Source of the DNA: a virus
Strand: one strand, 5' to 3'
Length of the DNA: 53,643 nt
Virus record (IMG/VR): IMGVR_UViG_3300008267_000515
Coordinates: 1-53,643 of that record
Position 1 is the first letter of the stretch; each line of letters begins with the position of its first letter. The position numbers were made by a program, and so were the translations under genes. This document shows positions 16,210 through 25,440 of this stretch, one piece after another. The notes under the pieces are model-generated. The model was given only the letters and a program-made list of their open reading frames with translations. It was not told the origin of the DNA and made no database searches.

Positions 16210-17366
16210 AAGGGCTCCACAACGGGCTCCACAACGGGCTCCACAACGGGCTCCACAACGGGCTCCACAACGGGCTCCACAACGGGCTCAGCCGCGACCG
16301 GCGCCTGTTCTTCTACTGCTGGCGGTGCTTGTTCCGCCTCTTGGCGTGCAATCTGTGCCCGTGCCGCACCGGGGTCAAACGCAGAAGTTGTGCCGCGAAT
16401 ACCACCACCGACCAATCCTCCAAGGTATGCAGTTTCACCGTATTCAGCAAGTGCATCATCAGAGAGCACATCAAGCCCTGCCTGCGCCCGCTCCATAATG
16501 GACTGCGCAACTTCCACCGGCATTTCGGTAGCTGCGCCGCGTACAACACCTCGTCCGGCTGCGCCAAGACGGGTCTGCTGCGCTGTTCTAACCAGCGCTT
16601 GTTGTGCTTGAGTAGTGGCCAGTGCGGCGTCATCAGTGATACCAAGTAGACCTTTAACCAGACGTTTGCCTAGTAGCAGACCTGTACCAACGCCTTCAAC
16701 TGCAGATTGTCCAGCTGCAGCCAGCAGCGCGTTACTCATATCAATGTCAACATCTTCCCCGCGCTCTAACTGCGTGGTTGCTTGACGCTCGACGTTGGAA
16801 CCCAACAACATCGGCAGGATAGAAGCTGTGGCGCCAAGACCGCCGCCTATGAGTTTTGCAACTGGAGTTGGGGGTGCTAACATCGCACCGGTTTTTGCTC
16901 CAGCCATCACTGTGCCAACATTAGCCGCTTGGCTTGCCAGTGCTCTTGGGATTTGCCCAACAAGTTCACCTACCGCAGACAAAAACCCTTCATCTTCATA
17001 GGTTTGGCTAAGCCCGGCTAAAGACGGCGCAACGCCATAGTCTTCGCTGATTGCTTGGCTTCGCTCAAGCCCTTGGGCAGCCGCTTCTTCCGGGTTAAGC
17101 AGTGACGCAATGCCTGTGCGCGTACCGGAGCCTATCTGCCTAAAGCCCCGTTTAAACTCCTCACCTACCGTCGAGTCGCGTGTTGGGGCCTTGTATTGGG
17201 CTTGGCTGGTCAAAAGTTCTTCCAGCCGAGATGTCCGCGCACCGCTGGTTTGTTGCGGCACGCTTTGGAGTTTACGTACTATACCGGCAAGGCGAGTCGC
17301 TGCCTCCACATCTCCTGCGTTATGCGCGTTGCGCAGCGCTTGCATCGCTTGCTGTAAGTCTGCCAT
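15999..17366 (-). CDS. Giant internal virion-type protein, N-terminal fragment (frameshifted)
   Basis: Encodes 455 residues. Residues 130-215 have Ala/Gly-rich hydrophobic helices (ALASQAANVGTVMAGAKTG region) that could insert in membranes. The end runs through VVEP repeats and then, after a one-base loss, into a spurious LWSPLWSP reading. Restoring one base in the repeat fuses it with the downstream frame to give about 1667 residues (5003 nt plus 1). The ATG follows AGGTAAG. This could be a sequencing slip in the repeat, a real inactivating mutation, or a phase-variable switch. Confidence 0.75.
   Translation of the reverse strand: MADLQQAMQALRNAHNAGDVEAATRLAGIVRKLQSVPQQTSGARTSRLEELLTSQAQYKAPTRDSTVGEEFKRGFRQIGSGTRTGIASLLNPEEAAAQGLERSQAISEDYGVAPSLAGLSQTYEDEGFLSAVGELVGQIPRALASQAANVGTVMAGAKTGAMLAPPTPVAKLIGGGLGATASILPMLLGSNVERQATTQLERGEDVDIDMSNALLAAAGQSAVEGVGTGLLLGKRLVKGLLGITDDAALATTQAQQALVRTAQQTRLGAAGRGVVRGAATEMPVEVAQSIMERAQAGLDVLSDDALAEYGETAYLGGLVGGGIRGTTSAFDPGAARAQIARQEAEQAPPAVEEQAPVAAEPVVEPVVEPVVEPVVEPVVEPVVEPLWSPLWSPLWSPLWSPLWNPLWSPPLSQLRRWQKKSKRLERNLLVRLTTRIKLNLRKCFKIPQGKLSPLM
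16141..16283 (-). repeat. 12-bp tandem repeat encoding VVEP, one unit short by a base
   Basis: Twelve head-to-tail units of GGGCTCCACAAC (on the + strand) fill 143 bases. The second has a T for a C, and the unit at 16201-16211 has only 11 bases, having lost its final C. On the coding strand each full unit encodes Val-Val-Glu-Pro. The short unit causes the reading-frame break between the two fragments of the giant protein. Confidence 0.95.
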
Positions 17367-17371
17367 TTTAC

Positions 17372-19741
17372 TTACCTATTGAGGTATTCGGTTACAAGCG
17401 CTTCGTCTCCCGGGGCTAACCCAGCTGCCCCCGCTTGCGCTGAGCCGTACTGCGTATCATCGTACATTCCCAGTATTCGCGCCCGTGCGGCAAGCAACTG
17501 TTGCATCAGTGATGCACGTTCAGCCACCGCGTCGCTGAGATCACTGCTAAATAATCCGTCTTTCAGATTTGGTATTTGTGAATCCAGCACCTGTATACTC
17601 TGCCGCAACATAGCTGTTTCCTCGTTGACCGCCGCATCAACCGCCTCTTGCTGGCGTTGATTTAACTGGTCGTAGCGGTACTGTAACATTTCGGAGGCAG
17701 CGAGTTGTTGCTGCGCAAGTTGATCCCGTCTAAGCGTATCCTGCAGATTAATGTTCCGTTCTTCGAGATTAAACCCACGTTCCTCCGCCGCCGCTCTGCT
17801 TTGGCGCTCTTGCTCGGCAATCGCCTCCTGCTCCATCCGCAGTTTTTCTTCGGCTGAGCCCGCCGCGTAACCTCCCAGTCCCTGAGCACCCAGTCCCCGT
17901 AGCCCTGCCAGCATACGGTCGTAGCGGTCATCTGAAGTGCCTGCGCTAGTGGGGCGTTCCGCTTGTGCTTTTTCAGGACGGAACTGACCGCGGAAGTACT
18001 GCTCCGGTGTGGCGTTCGGGCCCATTTCACTAGATGCAGGTTGACTTAGCAGCGTCTCAACAGCGTCCTGCGTAGCGGCAACGGGAGCTGCAGCGTTAGC
18101 GGTAGTAGGCGCAGAAGTGGACGCAGCGTCAACCGGAGCATCAGGCGGCAGCCCTTGCGCCACACGCACACCTTCCGCAGCTTGTTGTTGCGCAGCATTT
18201 ACACCTTCCGCAACTTGTTGCGTTGCCATTTGCACACCCGCCCCAATGTCTTGACCGACATCAGAATAAACTTTACCGGTGTCGATTCCCATGGCAGTGA
18301 GGTACGCTGCAATTTTAAACGCTAGCGGGCTGTTGTTAGCTTTAGCGTAGTCCACCACACGTTGAAGACTTGAATCGTCGTTTATTTCAACACCTAAACC
18401 GCCAAGATAGGTTTTAAGCCTTTCAAACGGCGGAATTGCAGGCCCCCCAAAGGCTTCCGCGTAATTGGGGTTAACCCCGGAACGCCGCATGTCGACGAGA
18501 CGTTGGTCTTCGCTGCCCGCGCCCATCGTGTACTGCCCCTCTCGACTGGACGCCGCACTCGGTGCGATTGACATCGCGTCAGTTATAAAACGCTTAGCGC
18601 CTCCAACGGCGTCACTGATTGAACTGGCTATGCCTTGCCCCATGCCAGCAAGCGTGCTGTCCTGACCTGTGCGGTCTCCTGCGCCGTAAGTAGACGAGGG
18701 CACGTTCCTCTCCGGTGCAGGGCGCGGCAAAGACGCTATCCCAGACCCATACTGCCCTTGTCGGGAGTCGCTACCATCGCCCTTCATTAAGTCCGCCGCT
18801 GCGCCCACAACGGCACGGCCCGGAGCTGTTGCCGCGCGCATTATACCCTCAGCAGGTGCCGTAAAATCTGGAGTGATGGCACGTAGTGGTGCCGTAAAGT
18901 CAGGTATCAAATTGCGGGACAACGTCCGGTCGGCTTCGACTGCGGCTTCTTCTGGGGGCATACCCACTGCAATTAACTTGCGGATCAGTGCCATGCGCGG
19001 GGTTTCATCTTCGACTTCGCCTCCGCCGCCTTTAGCAAAAGCAACAATGCCACCACCGGCCATACCGCTTTGTTGACTCATTTTCATGTGGGCTTCGGAC
19101 ACGATATCGGGGCTGTACGTCTGCTGCATTTCTTGCAGGCGTTGGTTAATAACAGCTTTCTGCTGTGGGTCTGTGGCAGCCTCCATGCTTGAGCGCAGAT
19201 TTGTGTAGTTGTATATGTACCGCGCTACGTCATCAGACACCGCTGCTTGTGCCCCTACGTTGGGCTGCCCCATCGGAACAGGTCGTGGAACCACTTTTGT
19301 GGAGGTAGGCGCGCCACCGTCCGCAAAAGCAACAATGCCACCACCAGCCATACCAGCCATATTAGGAGCTGGGAGCTGAGGTAACCCGCCCCCCTGTATG
19401 GCCTGCTGCGCTTGTTGCGCCGCCATCTGACCGCCACGCTGCTGTACCCCGGGAGACAGGCGCTGCGCCAACCCGGCAATACCCTGCTCGGCTGCAAGCT
19501 TAGTGCGCTCAGCAACGGTAGGGGCGGTAGGGGCAGGCTGCGCCGAGGCCATCATCTGGTCAGCCGCTTGCATCGCTTGAAGCGCGTCTTTGTACTTCAA
19601 CATCGCCAGCGTGCGTGGGTCCAGTATCTGCTCTTCGGCATCACTGGTTACCACGTCCATCGCAGCGGCAAGTCTGGGGTTATTCATTTGCGGCGCGGGC
19701 TGGCTTTGCATCAGCGCTTCTAAACCTTGGGGTTGCATCAC
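17372..19741 (-). CDS. Virion structural protein with GGGIVAFA-type motifs
   Basis: Encodes 789 residues, Gln/Ala/Pro-rich. Two copies of a MAGGGIVAFADGG-like motif (near residues 135 and 235) are a signature of large structural proteins in aquatic short-tailed phages. A long coiled-coil segment rich in Glu, Gln and Arg occupies about residues 640-720. It lies between the giant internal protein and other tail genes, so it is probably an internal virion or tail-tip protein. The GTG start, 7 bases after AGGAG, overlaps the upstream stop; an ATG three bases on is an alternative. Confidence 0.72.
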   Translation of the reverse strand: MMQPQGLEALMQSQPAPQMNNPRLAAAMDVVTSDAEEQILDPRTLAMLKYKDALQAMQAADQMMASAQPAPTAPTVAERTKLAAEQGIAGLAQRLSPGVQQRGGQMAAQQAQQAIQGGGLPQLPAPNMAGMAGGGIVAFADGGAPTSTKVVPRPVPMGQPNVGAQAAVSDDVARYIYNYTNLRSSMEAATDPQQKAVINQRLQEMQQTYSPDIVSEAHMKMSQQSGMAGGGIVAFAKGGGGEVEDETPRMALIRKLIAVGMPPEEAAVEADRTLSRNLIPDFTAPLRAITPDFTAPAEGIMRAATAPGRAVVGAAADLMKGDGSDSRQGQYGSGIASLPRPAPERNVPSSTYGAGDRTGQDSTLAGMGQGIASSISDAVGGAKRFITDAMSIAPSAASSREGQYTMGAGSEDQRLVDMRRSGVNPNYAEAFGGPAIPPFERLKTYLGGLGVEINDDSSLQRVVDYAKANNSPLAFKIAAYLTAMGIDTGKVYSDVGQDIGAGVQMATQQVAEGVNAAQQQAAEGVRVAQGLPPDAPVDAASTSAPTTANAAAPVAATQDAVETLLSQPASSEMGPNATPEQYFRGQFRPEKAQAERPTSAGTSDDRYDRMLAGLRGLGAQGLGGYAAGSAEEKLRMEQEAIAEQERQSRAAAEERGFNLEERNINLQDTLRRDQLAQQQLAASEMLQYRYDQLNQRQQEAVDAAVNEETAMLRQSIQVLDSQIPNLKDGLFSSDLSDAVAERASLMQQLLAARARILGMYDDTQYGSAQAGAAGLAPGDEALVTEYLNR

Positions 19742-20658
19742 TGTTGTACTCCTGACTTTACTACCGCGGTTTGGTCAGCCTTTTTAGGGAGAAAGTTAAA
19801 GTCTCGCAAAAGCGACAATATATCTGCAGAACCGCCAGCCAACGACTGCAATCCGCTGGGTTCATAGGACGAGTACGTCTGCGTCTCTAACGGCAACCCC
19901 TGCAACAACGACTGCATGAACAGCAGGTTCCGCTTAGGGTCGTCACGCTCTTCGGTAAACTGCGCCAAGTCTGCACTAATGCCCTGCTGCTCAATCGCAC
20001 GCTGCTCGGCACCACCAGCACGCTGCGCTCCCAGTACATCAAGGCCGTAACGCTGCGCTTGCCCCGCCGCCGCCATTTCCCGAGCCTGCTCGGTGTTGAA
20101 CTGATTCTGGGCCTGTTCAAACGCTTGGTTATATCCAGTGCCGGTTATGCTGTTAATTCGGTCTAACAACCCACGTTGAAGCTCGGCTTCTGCTACACCT
20201 TGACGTGACCCGCCATAAGCACCGGCTTTGCCGTACTGACTCTGCAACTGCTGCTGTGATATTTCGTTTTGTCTGCGTGCAGCGGCGTACTGTGGGTCTA
20301 GGACCGACTGCAAATACGGGGTCATGTACTGCTGTACGACGCTGTTTGACGCAGGAGTAAAGCTTGGTGAGGCCCCACCAGCAACTGCCGCAGCAGAAGG
20401 CTGCGTGTACGCAGAGCCAGTAAACGACATTGGGTTGTACGTCGTGCCGGTTGGGGTTTCCAGCGCCCCTAGCCCTGTAAAAGCATTAGTCTGCAGATTA
20501 GAGGCACCTGCAGTAAGCGGGCCGCCGTAAGCAGTATATGGCGTGTTGGATAACGCTGCGCCCCTGCCGAGCATCTGGGTTACGTACGGTCCGGCAAAAC
20601 TGGAAAGGGACGACTCTTCTGCCGTTCTTACACCCATCGGGTTTACTGGATCAGCCAT
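19738..20658 (-). CDS. Virion structural protein (DNA-injection-like)
   Basis: Encodes 306 residues. The N-terminal third is Gly/Thr/Ser-rich with a PLTAGASNLQTNAFTG motif. The middle has a conserved phage signature AYGGSRQGVAEAEL, then Gln-rich helices to about residue 225. Proteins of this pattern lie beside internal virion proteins in podoviruses and may be ejected with DNA; the function is inferred from context. Confidence 0.7.
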   Translation of the reverse strand: MADPVNPMGVRTAEESSLSSFAGPYVTQMLGRGAALSNTPYTAYGGPLTAGASNLQTNAFTGLGALETPTGTTYNPMSFTGSAYTQPSAAAVAGGASPSFTPASNSVVQQYMTPYLQSVLDPQYAAARRQNEISQQQLQSQYGKAGAYGGSRQGVAEAELQRGLLDRINSITGTGYNQAFEQAQNQFNTEQAREMAAAGQAQRYGLDVLGAQRAGGAEQRAIEQQGISADLAQFTEERDDPKRNLLFMQSLLQGLPLETQTYSSYEPSGLQSLAGGSADILSLLRDFNFLPKKADQTAVVKSGVQQ

Positions 20659-20667
20659 TTCATCACC

Positions 20668-21426
20668 TCACACGGGTGTAAATTTGTTGGGGGTTATCTT
20701 GCGCCCTTGTTCTTTTGTGCCGGTTCGCGCTTGACGCACCCTATCCATCATAGAATACAACACTTTAGCTCCCGCGTCCGAGTTACCGTTACCAAGGTGG
20801 CTAACCACATCGGCTGGCATTACAAACTCACCGTCGCTGAGCGCAGCGGGCTGGCTGCCGTTAATGTTCGCAGGGATACGATCTGCCATGCCGTCAGTGG
20901 TTCCGCCCAAGTAGTACCCTTGAGACTGGGGTAGTGAAGCGAGTCCGCCTTGTGCGAGGCCCTCGGTGTCATCCCCTAAATTAGAAATCCCTTGGCCGCT
21001 AAACAGTTTATTGAAGAAGTACTGTGCTTCCTCAGCTGATAACCCATCAAACACTCCAGCAGGCGCGCGGGTAGTGACGGGCACGTTTACGGGGTTAATG
21101 GCCGCTGACATTGTATTTCCCGTTGGGGTATACGTCATGTCGCTAAAGTACCGTCGACCGCCACTGCCCGGTCTGCGCGGCTCTCCTGTAGGGGTTGTGG
21201 TTGCAAACGCATCAGGCAAAAGCGTACGGTTGACGCCGTACTCTGGAATCCCCCCGGTGTACCCCACGGGCTGCTGCTTCTTACCCGTAATAAACTCACC
21301 AATCCCACTGTCGGGTTTAAGTGCGCCGTACGCCAACGCCCCCAGACCCGCGCTGGTAGCAGCCTTTACAGGATCAAACTTACCGGCAGTGCGGTACAAA
21401 TTTGATATAAACTCAGGAATACCCAT
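20668..21426 (-). CDS. Virion structural protein with conserved GEFVMPADVVSHLGNG motif
   Basis: Encodes 252 residues. The N-terminal 60 residues are helical. The C-terminal 90 residues hold the series YYLGGTTDGMAD, then AALSDGEFVMPADVV, then LGNGNSDAGAK, then MMDRVRQARTG, which recurs in phage tail or internal virion proteins of many families. Function unknown. Start ATG at 21426, five bases after the upstream gene. Confidence 0.72.
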   Translation of the reverse strand: MGIPEFISNLYRTAGKFDPVKAATSAGLGALAYGALKPDSGIGEFITGKKQQPVGYTGGIPEYGVNRTLLPDAFATTTPTGEPRRPGSGGRRYFSDMTYTPTGNTMSAAINPVNVPVTTRAPAGVFDGLSAEEAQYFFNKLFSGQGISNLGDDTEGLAQGGLASLPQSQGYYLGGTTDGMADRIPANINGSQPAALSDGEFVMPADVVSHLGNGNSDAGAKVLYSMMDRVRQARTGTKEQGRKITPNKFTPV

Positions 21427-21430
21427 GGGG

Positions 21431-22927
21431 TCAACCTCTCAGCAAACGTATAATTTCATCTATGTTGGCGTAAGGCGCTACTTTACCACCACTGTAGTAA
21501 GAACCCTCACTCTCGGTGCTATCTTTTCCTGACAAAGCTCGCATGAGGTTCTCTACGAACGTCGAGTCTAAATCAAACGTGCTATTTATATCTGCAAGCC
21601 CTGCCTTCTCGGTGGACTCCATCCGCATACCCTGACTGGGTGCAGGTGTTGCCGGGGTAACTGGAGTGGTTACTGTAGTTTTTGGTGGCCCCACTACTAT
21701 GGGTGGATTAACTACTACCGGTGTATCCTCTCCCAGATCAGCCGGTGTCAGAGTGACAGTAGATGGCCCCACTGGCGGAAAGTCCGTCTTTATAATTGAG
21801 TAGGGGTCTGTCTTCCTCATGTCACCTTCCGGATAGACTTGTGGACCCCTAATAACCCCAGTGTCCACGCTAGGTACTTTCGTAGGGAGTGTCGGCAAGC
21901 CAAGCTCTTCCAACGTCTTTATCGTGTCAACTTCCGGATAGACTTGTGGGCTTCTAATAACCCCAGTGTCCACGCTAGGTACTTTCGTAGGAAGCTGTGG
22001 GCCGGGGCCAGTGGGGTCAGCGGTTCCGCTTTGACCGTCAGTGACGATAGAGTAGGGGTCGTCGTTAACGACGTCATCTTCTTTCTTTGGCGTAAGGTTT
22101 ATACCAACCCTAGCCGCAGTATTTGCTACATCGGCGTTAGCGGTGGCAAGAATCGTCTCCAAGTCTTTCCCAAGAATAGTAGCGGTGGTAGCAGGGTCGA
22201 GCCCCGACTGTTTGGAAATAATATCAATGACCGAGTCTCGTATACTGCCAGAATCTAGCCCACCCGGCTTACTAAGCACCGAGTTAATGGCTTGGTCGAG
22301 GATCGGAATACCGGTTGTTACACCCACGTTGGTGTTTGAGCGAGGCAGCTGCCCTGCTTGTATAACGGGTTGCCCTGCTGGAGGGGTGCCGAATACTATG
22401 TTCCCAGTCCCTGTTACAGGGTTAAGCACTAGCTGCGATTGATCGTAAAACGGAAAGAAGTCTTTAATCTGACTGAGCAGCGTGTCAGCAGCGGATTGCG
22501 CCGCGACCACGGGGTTTGCTGCAAAGCTTGTCACATACGGGTTCTGCGCCAACTCCCCTGCCATATCGGTCATACCAAGCTTAGCGGCTTGGTCATACAA
22601 CGCTTGGTACTGCGCGTCGCGTCCTTCGGTATCCCCGGCTTGGAGCTGCCCTTCGGTGCTTTGCAGGAGGTTATACAGCGATTCAACTTGCCCTTCTGGA
22701 GTCTGCTCAATAGCTGGGGGCCGGTCTTTGTCGCCCCGGTTCAGTATCGCATTTACAGCCAGCGAAAAAAGGATACTCGCAGGGTCAACGCCAAACAGTT
22801 TAGTGCCAGAGCTTGCGGCGCCAGCTGCCCTAGCGGCAGCGTCTGCCCCACCCTGCAGACTTATAAGCCCTTGCGCGTTTACAGCGTTGGGGTACGCGAG
22901 GATGGTTGGGTCTACGGGATTTGGCAT
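21431..22927 (-). CDS. Virion structural protein with internal 35-residue duplication
   Basis: Encodes 498 residues. The first 330 are mainly helical and Ala/Asp/Gln-rich. A Pro/Thr/Val-rich stretch from about 330 to 440 contains a duplicated block (TKVPSVDTGVI...SPQVYPE, then a second near copy with GPQVYPE). The C-terminus ends in a helical ALSGKDST...IDEIIRLLRG segment. Its position suggests a tail or internal virion protein. No enzyme motif is seen. Confidence 0.65.
   Translation of the reverse strand: MPNPVDPTILAYPNAVNAQGLISLQGGADAAARAAGAASSGTKLFGVDPASILFSLAVNAILNRGDKDRPPAIEQTPEGQVESLYNLLQSTEGQLQAGDTEGRDAQYQALYDQAAKLGMTDMAGELAQNPYVTSFAANPVVAAQSAADTLLSQIKDFFPFYDQSQLVLNPVTGTGNIVFGTPPAGQPVIQAGQLPRSNTNVGVTTGIPILDQAINSVLSKPGGLDSGSIRDSVIDIISKQSGLDPATTATILGKDLETILATANADVANTAARVGINLTPKKEDDVVNDDPYSIVTDGQSGTADPTGPGPQLPTKVPSVDTGVIRSPQVYPEVDTIKTLEELGLPTLPTKVPSVDTGVIRGPQVYPEGDMRKTDPYSIIKTDFPPVGPSTVTLTPADLGEDTPVVVNPPIVVGPPKTTVTTPVTPATPAPSQGMRMESTEKAGLADINSTFDLDSTFVENLMRALSGKDSTESEGSYYSGGKVAPYANIDEIIRLLRG
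21826..21991 (-). repeat. 61-bp direct repeat inside a structural gene
   Basis: Copies at 21826-21886 and 21931-21991 differ at 3 of 61 positions. Their 105-bp offset is exactly 35 codons, so the duplication keeps the frame. Confidence 0.9.
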
Positions 22928-22935
22928 GTCTCACC

Positions 22936-23589
22936 TCAAGGTGGCGTTGGCAAAGGGTCAGGGAGAATGGAGACGAACATTACCGCAATCACCGCCGACG
23001 AAATTCCCGGGTGGGGAGACGTAGGTGCCACGGCGTCCAAGAGCATATTCAAATGATCTCCGGTCCACATAATTTTAATGTACTGCCCTGCCTGTAGGTC
23101 AATATTGAAGCTCCAGTTAAGCTCAAGCACTCCACCCGACCCGGATATCAAATACTCCCGCGCAGAGTAGCCAATGTCGACGCCGTTGCGGTTAATCCAG
23201 ACGTATGCAATTTTACTGCTTGCGTTAGTACTGCGCAAAATGGCGCTGAACTGAAAATTGTACACGCCCGAGTACGTTGCCGTTATCAGAGTTTCAGTGG
23301 CAGCATCAATGGTAATGGCGTTGTTCAGGTAAGTTTGGTTGAACCGCACCGGCTGAGCGACGTTTATTGTTACGAGCGCTTGGTCCGCGGTATCAAAGAA
23401 CAACCCGTTGGGGCTGTCAATAAACCGGCCACCGTCGGCCCCCGTTACCAAGTTGATGTTGTTGGCAGCTCGGTTAAAAAATAGACGTAGTATGTTATTT
23501 AGATCGCTAAGGTACCCCCGCACCGAGCTCTCAGCGGGAACGGGCAGTGCAGGCGCCTGCAGTTTTTCAATTGAAGACTTACCGGCCAT
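22936..23589 (-). CDS. Tail fibre-like protein with C1q/TNF-type jelly-roll end
   Basis: Encodes 217 residues. The first 50 residues look like a short trimerising stalk (LNNILRLFFNRAANNIN). From about residue 95 the pattern ATYSGVYNFQFSAIL, VWINRNGVDIGYSAR, LNWSFNIDLQAGQYIKIMW and a final PGISSAVIAVMFV is a beta-sandwich typical of C1q-like heads of phage fibres, which bind surface ligands or trimerise. The ATG overlaps the upstream stop (TGATG). Confidence 0.75.
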   Translation of the reverse strand: MAGKSSIEKLQAPALPVPAESSVRGYLSDLNNILRLFFNRAANNINLVTGADGGRFIDSPNGLFFDTADQALVTINVAQPVRFNQTYLNNAITIDAATETLITATYSGVYNFQFSAILRSTNASSKIAYVWINRNGVDIGYSAREYLISGSGGVLELNWSFNIDLQAGQYIKIMWTGDHLNMLLDAVAPTSPHPGISSAVIAVMFVSILPDPLPTPP

Positions 23590-24572
23590 CAGCCTCTCCT
23601 GCCATCAGGTCGCAGGTCTATTCTCGGAATGCCCAGTTTCCACGTAACGCCAAGCCCGGTTGACTCAATCTTCACCGCAATCTGCCGACCTCTGATACGA
23701 ACGAAAGCCTGCCCAGTAAACTCTTCAATCGGCACCGAGGCAGAGCGCACAACCGAGCTTGAACTATTGCCCCCAGCAGAGAGCGGGTTGTTGTACCCAG
23801 AACCTGAGTTTTCCAACGGCAGCAGTGTCATGGTGGCCGAAGGCGAACCGGCGGTTGAACCCACAAACGTCATGTCGGGCAGGATACGGTTTATCATCAT
23901 AAACTTGTCGCCTTCGTCCAACGAAAACTCACCGGAAGTAATTGTCGCGGTGATTGCAACGGCGGTGCCCAGTTCGTTAGAGTCGACCCCATTCTCGTGG
24001 TATACCAAGTTATTGCTAAACGTGGCTGCTAACGGGTAGTTGCGAAGGTCTGAATCCAGCCACGCCGCGCGGCTAAGGCTGCCGTAGTACCAAATACTTT
24101 CTATGTAGTTATAGACCACGTACAAGTCGTTTTGAGTGGCATCGGCAGACGGATAGAACCACCACACCTCGTCAAACTGCTCTATCGTGCCACAGACAAC
24201 TTGGTCAAACTGATTTGGGTTAATGTCGTTGAACACGTAGCTTCTGACAGAACAGGGCAGTGTCTTGACCGTACCGTCGTAGTAGTAAAACTTGTCTTTC
24301 CCCATCCAGTACGCGACGTTGTTTGCGTAGATTGTCGCGTTAGGGCTTATGACTGTGATGTTATCACCAAGCAGCTGCGCTCCCCACACGTCAGGAGCGC
24401 CTAAGTACTGCAGACCGTAAAGTGCAGCGTCCGTAAACACCAGAATTTCTTGTCGCGCTTGTCTAATAGTAATGATCTCGGTGCCCTTGGACACGCGCAG
24501 GCTCCCCGCTTGGTTAGTAGCGGAGGGCGTCCAATTCGCTACGTCTTCTTGATCTGACCAACGGATCAGCAT
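23589..24572 (-). CDS. Tail protein, C-terminal fragment of a broken gene
   Basis: Encodes 327 residues starting at MLIRWSDQEDVANW, which in related aquatic phages is an internal segment. The frame is open upstream of this ATG through DIFRFAFCFGSNELGSAALDP, showing that the coding sequence continues back into the fragment at 24601-25413. Segments such as YYDGTVKTLP, DEVWWFYPSADA and VYNYIESIWYYGSL suggest a beta-rich tail or tail-hub protein. An independent start here is possible but there is no ribosome site before it. Confidence 0.72.
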   Translation of the reverse strand: MLIRWSDQEDVANWTPSATNQAGSLRVSKGTEIITIRQARQEILVFTDAALYGLQYLGAPDVWGAQLLGDNITVISPNATIYANNVAYWMGKDKFYYYDGTVKTLPCSVRSYVFNDINPNQFDQVVCGTIEQFDEVWWFYPSADATQNDLYVVYNYIESIWYYGSLSRAAWLDSDLRNYPLAATFSNNLVYHENGVDSNELGTAVAITATITSGEFSLDEGDKFMMINRILPDMTFVGSTAGSPSATMTLLPLENSGSGYNNPLSAGGNSSSSVVRSASVPIEEFTGQAFVRIRGRQIAVKIESTGLGVTWKLGIPRIDLRPDGRRG

Positions 24573-24600
24573 TGGGTCAAGGGCTGCGCTGCCAAGTTCG

Positions 24601-25413
24601 TTAGAACCAAAACAAAACGCAAACCGGAAGATGTCCGATCAAAGTGGACACAAAAACAGCACGAGTGTTAACGCCGTTATCCGCTTCCCAATAATACGGT
24701 TGGCCGCCACGGTAAGTAAAAAATAAGTCCTCACCAAAGTTGTTCTGGCTCCACAACCGCATCGGAGCAAGTGTTGTTTCACCAATTCCCCACTCACCAA
24801 AACCCCATCGCCCAGCACCCCACCCGGCAAACGGCACTTCAATCGCGTTGCCTACTGGTATCTGGTAAGCCGCTACCGTTGCCGATCCGCCGTTACCTAC
24901 GTCAGACGCATTAGCTGTTGCTGTGGCTACAATCGTGTAAGTGTTGGCAGTGGGGACCGTGGCGACGGTGTACTCTTTGTTTATTACCACCGCTGTGATG
25001 TTACCGCCCAGACTTACGGCGCCAGAGAAAGTAACGTAATCGCCCTGCTGCGCACCATGAGCTGTTTCAGTGACTGTCAAAATAGCAGAGCCGTTAGTCG
25101 CAGCAAACGTCGCGTCTCCGGCAGCGGTAGTCAGTCGAATCGGCGTCACGTCAAAGTAAGCACCGCCTCGCTCAATGTAGTACTTGAGGTTTGTGCCCAC
25201 GGACACGAGGTTCTGCCCAGACAGCGTGCTCCAGTTAGTTAGGGACCGCGCTATACCGAGGTACGTAGACGAGGATACCCGCTCCCAGCCGCCTATCTTC
25301 TGGGGCAAGCCAAAGCGGAACCTGACCTTATTGATGTCATACCACGTGCCTTCGGCTGAGTACCGCGTGTTTTCTCGGTTGACACCGGCTTTGAATTGTA
25401 TTTTCTTCAACAT
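24601..25413 (-). CDS. Tail protein, N-terminal fragment of a broken gene
   Basis: Encodes 270 residues. It opens with a good ribosome site (GAGG) and a typical start (MLKKIQFKAGVNRENT), runs through LRSLTNW-like and VGTNLKYYIERGG segments and a beta-rich HGAQQGDYVTFSG region. It leaves the family-like frame after NTRAVFVSTLIG and stops 11 residues later. The other frame resumes the expected sequence at DIFRFAF immediately downstream, so an indel lies near 24635-24640. Repaired, the protein would be about 600 residues. Confidence 0.75.
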   Translation of the reverse strand: MLKKIQFKAGVNRENTRYSAEGTWYDINKVRFRFGLPQKIGGWERVSSSTYLGIARSLTNWSTLSGQNLVSVGTNLKYYIERGGAYFDVTPIRLTTAAGDATFAATNGSAILTVTETAHGAQQGDYVTFSGAVSLGGNITAVVINKEYTVATVPTANTYTIVATATANASDVGNGGSATVAAYQIPVGNAIEVPFAGWGAGRWGFGEWGIGETTLAPMRLWSQNNFGEDLFFTYRGGQPYYWEADNGVNTRAVFVSTLIGHLPVCVLFWF

Positions 25414-25440
25414 GGTGGGGCAACCTCAACAGGTGGGCAC

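Noticed and set aside
16033-16649. Several + strand open frames over the VVEP repeat
   Set aside because: They are translations of the 12-bp repeat in other frames (LHNG, TGST, APQR patterns) opposite the giant virion gene.
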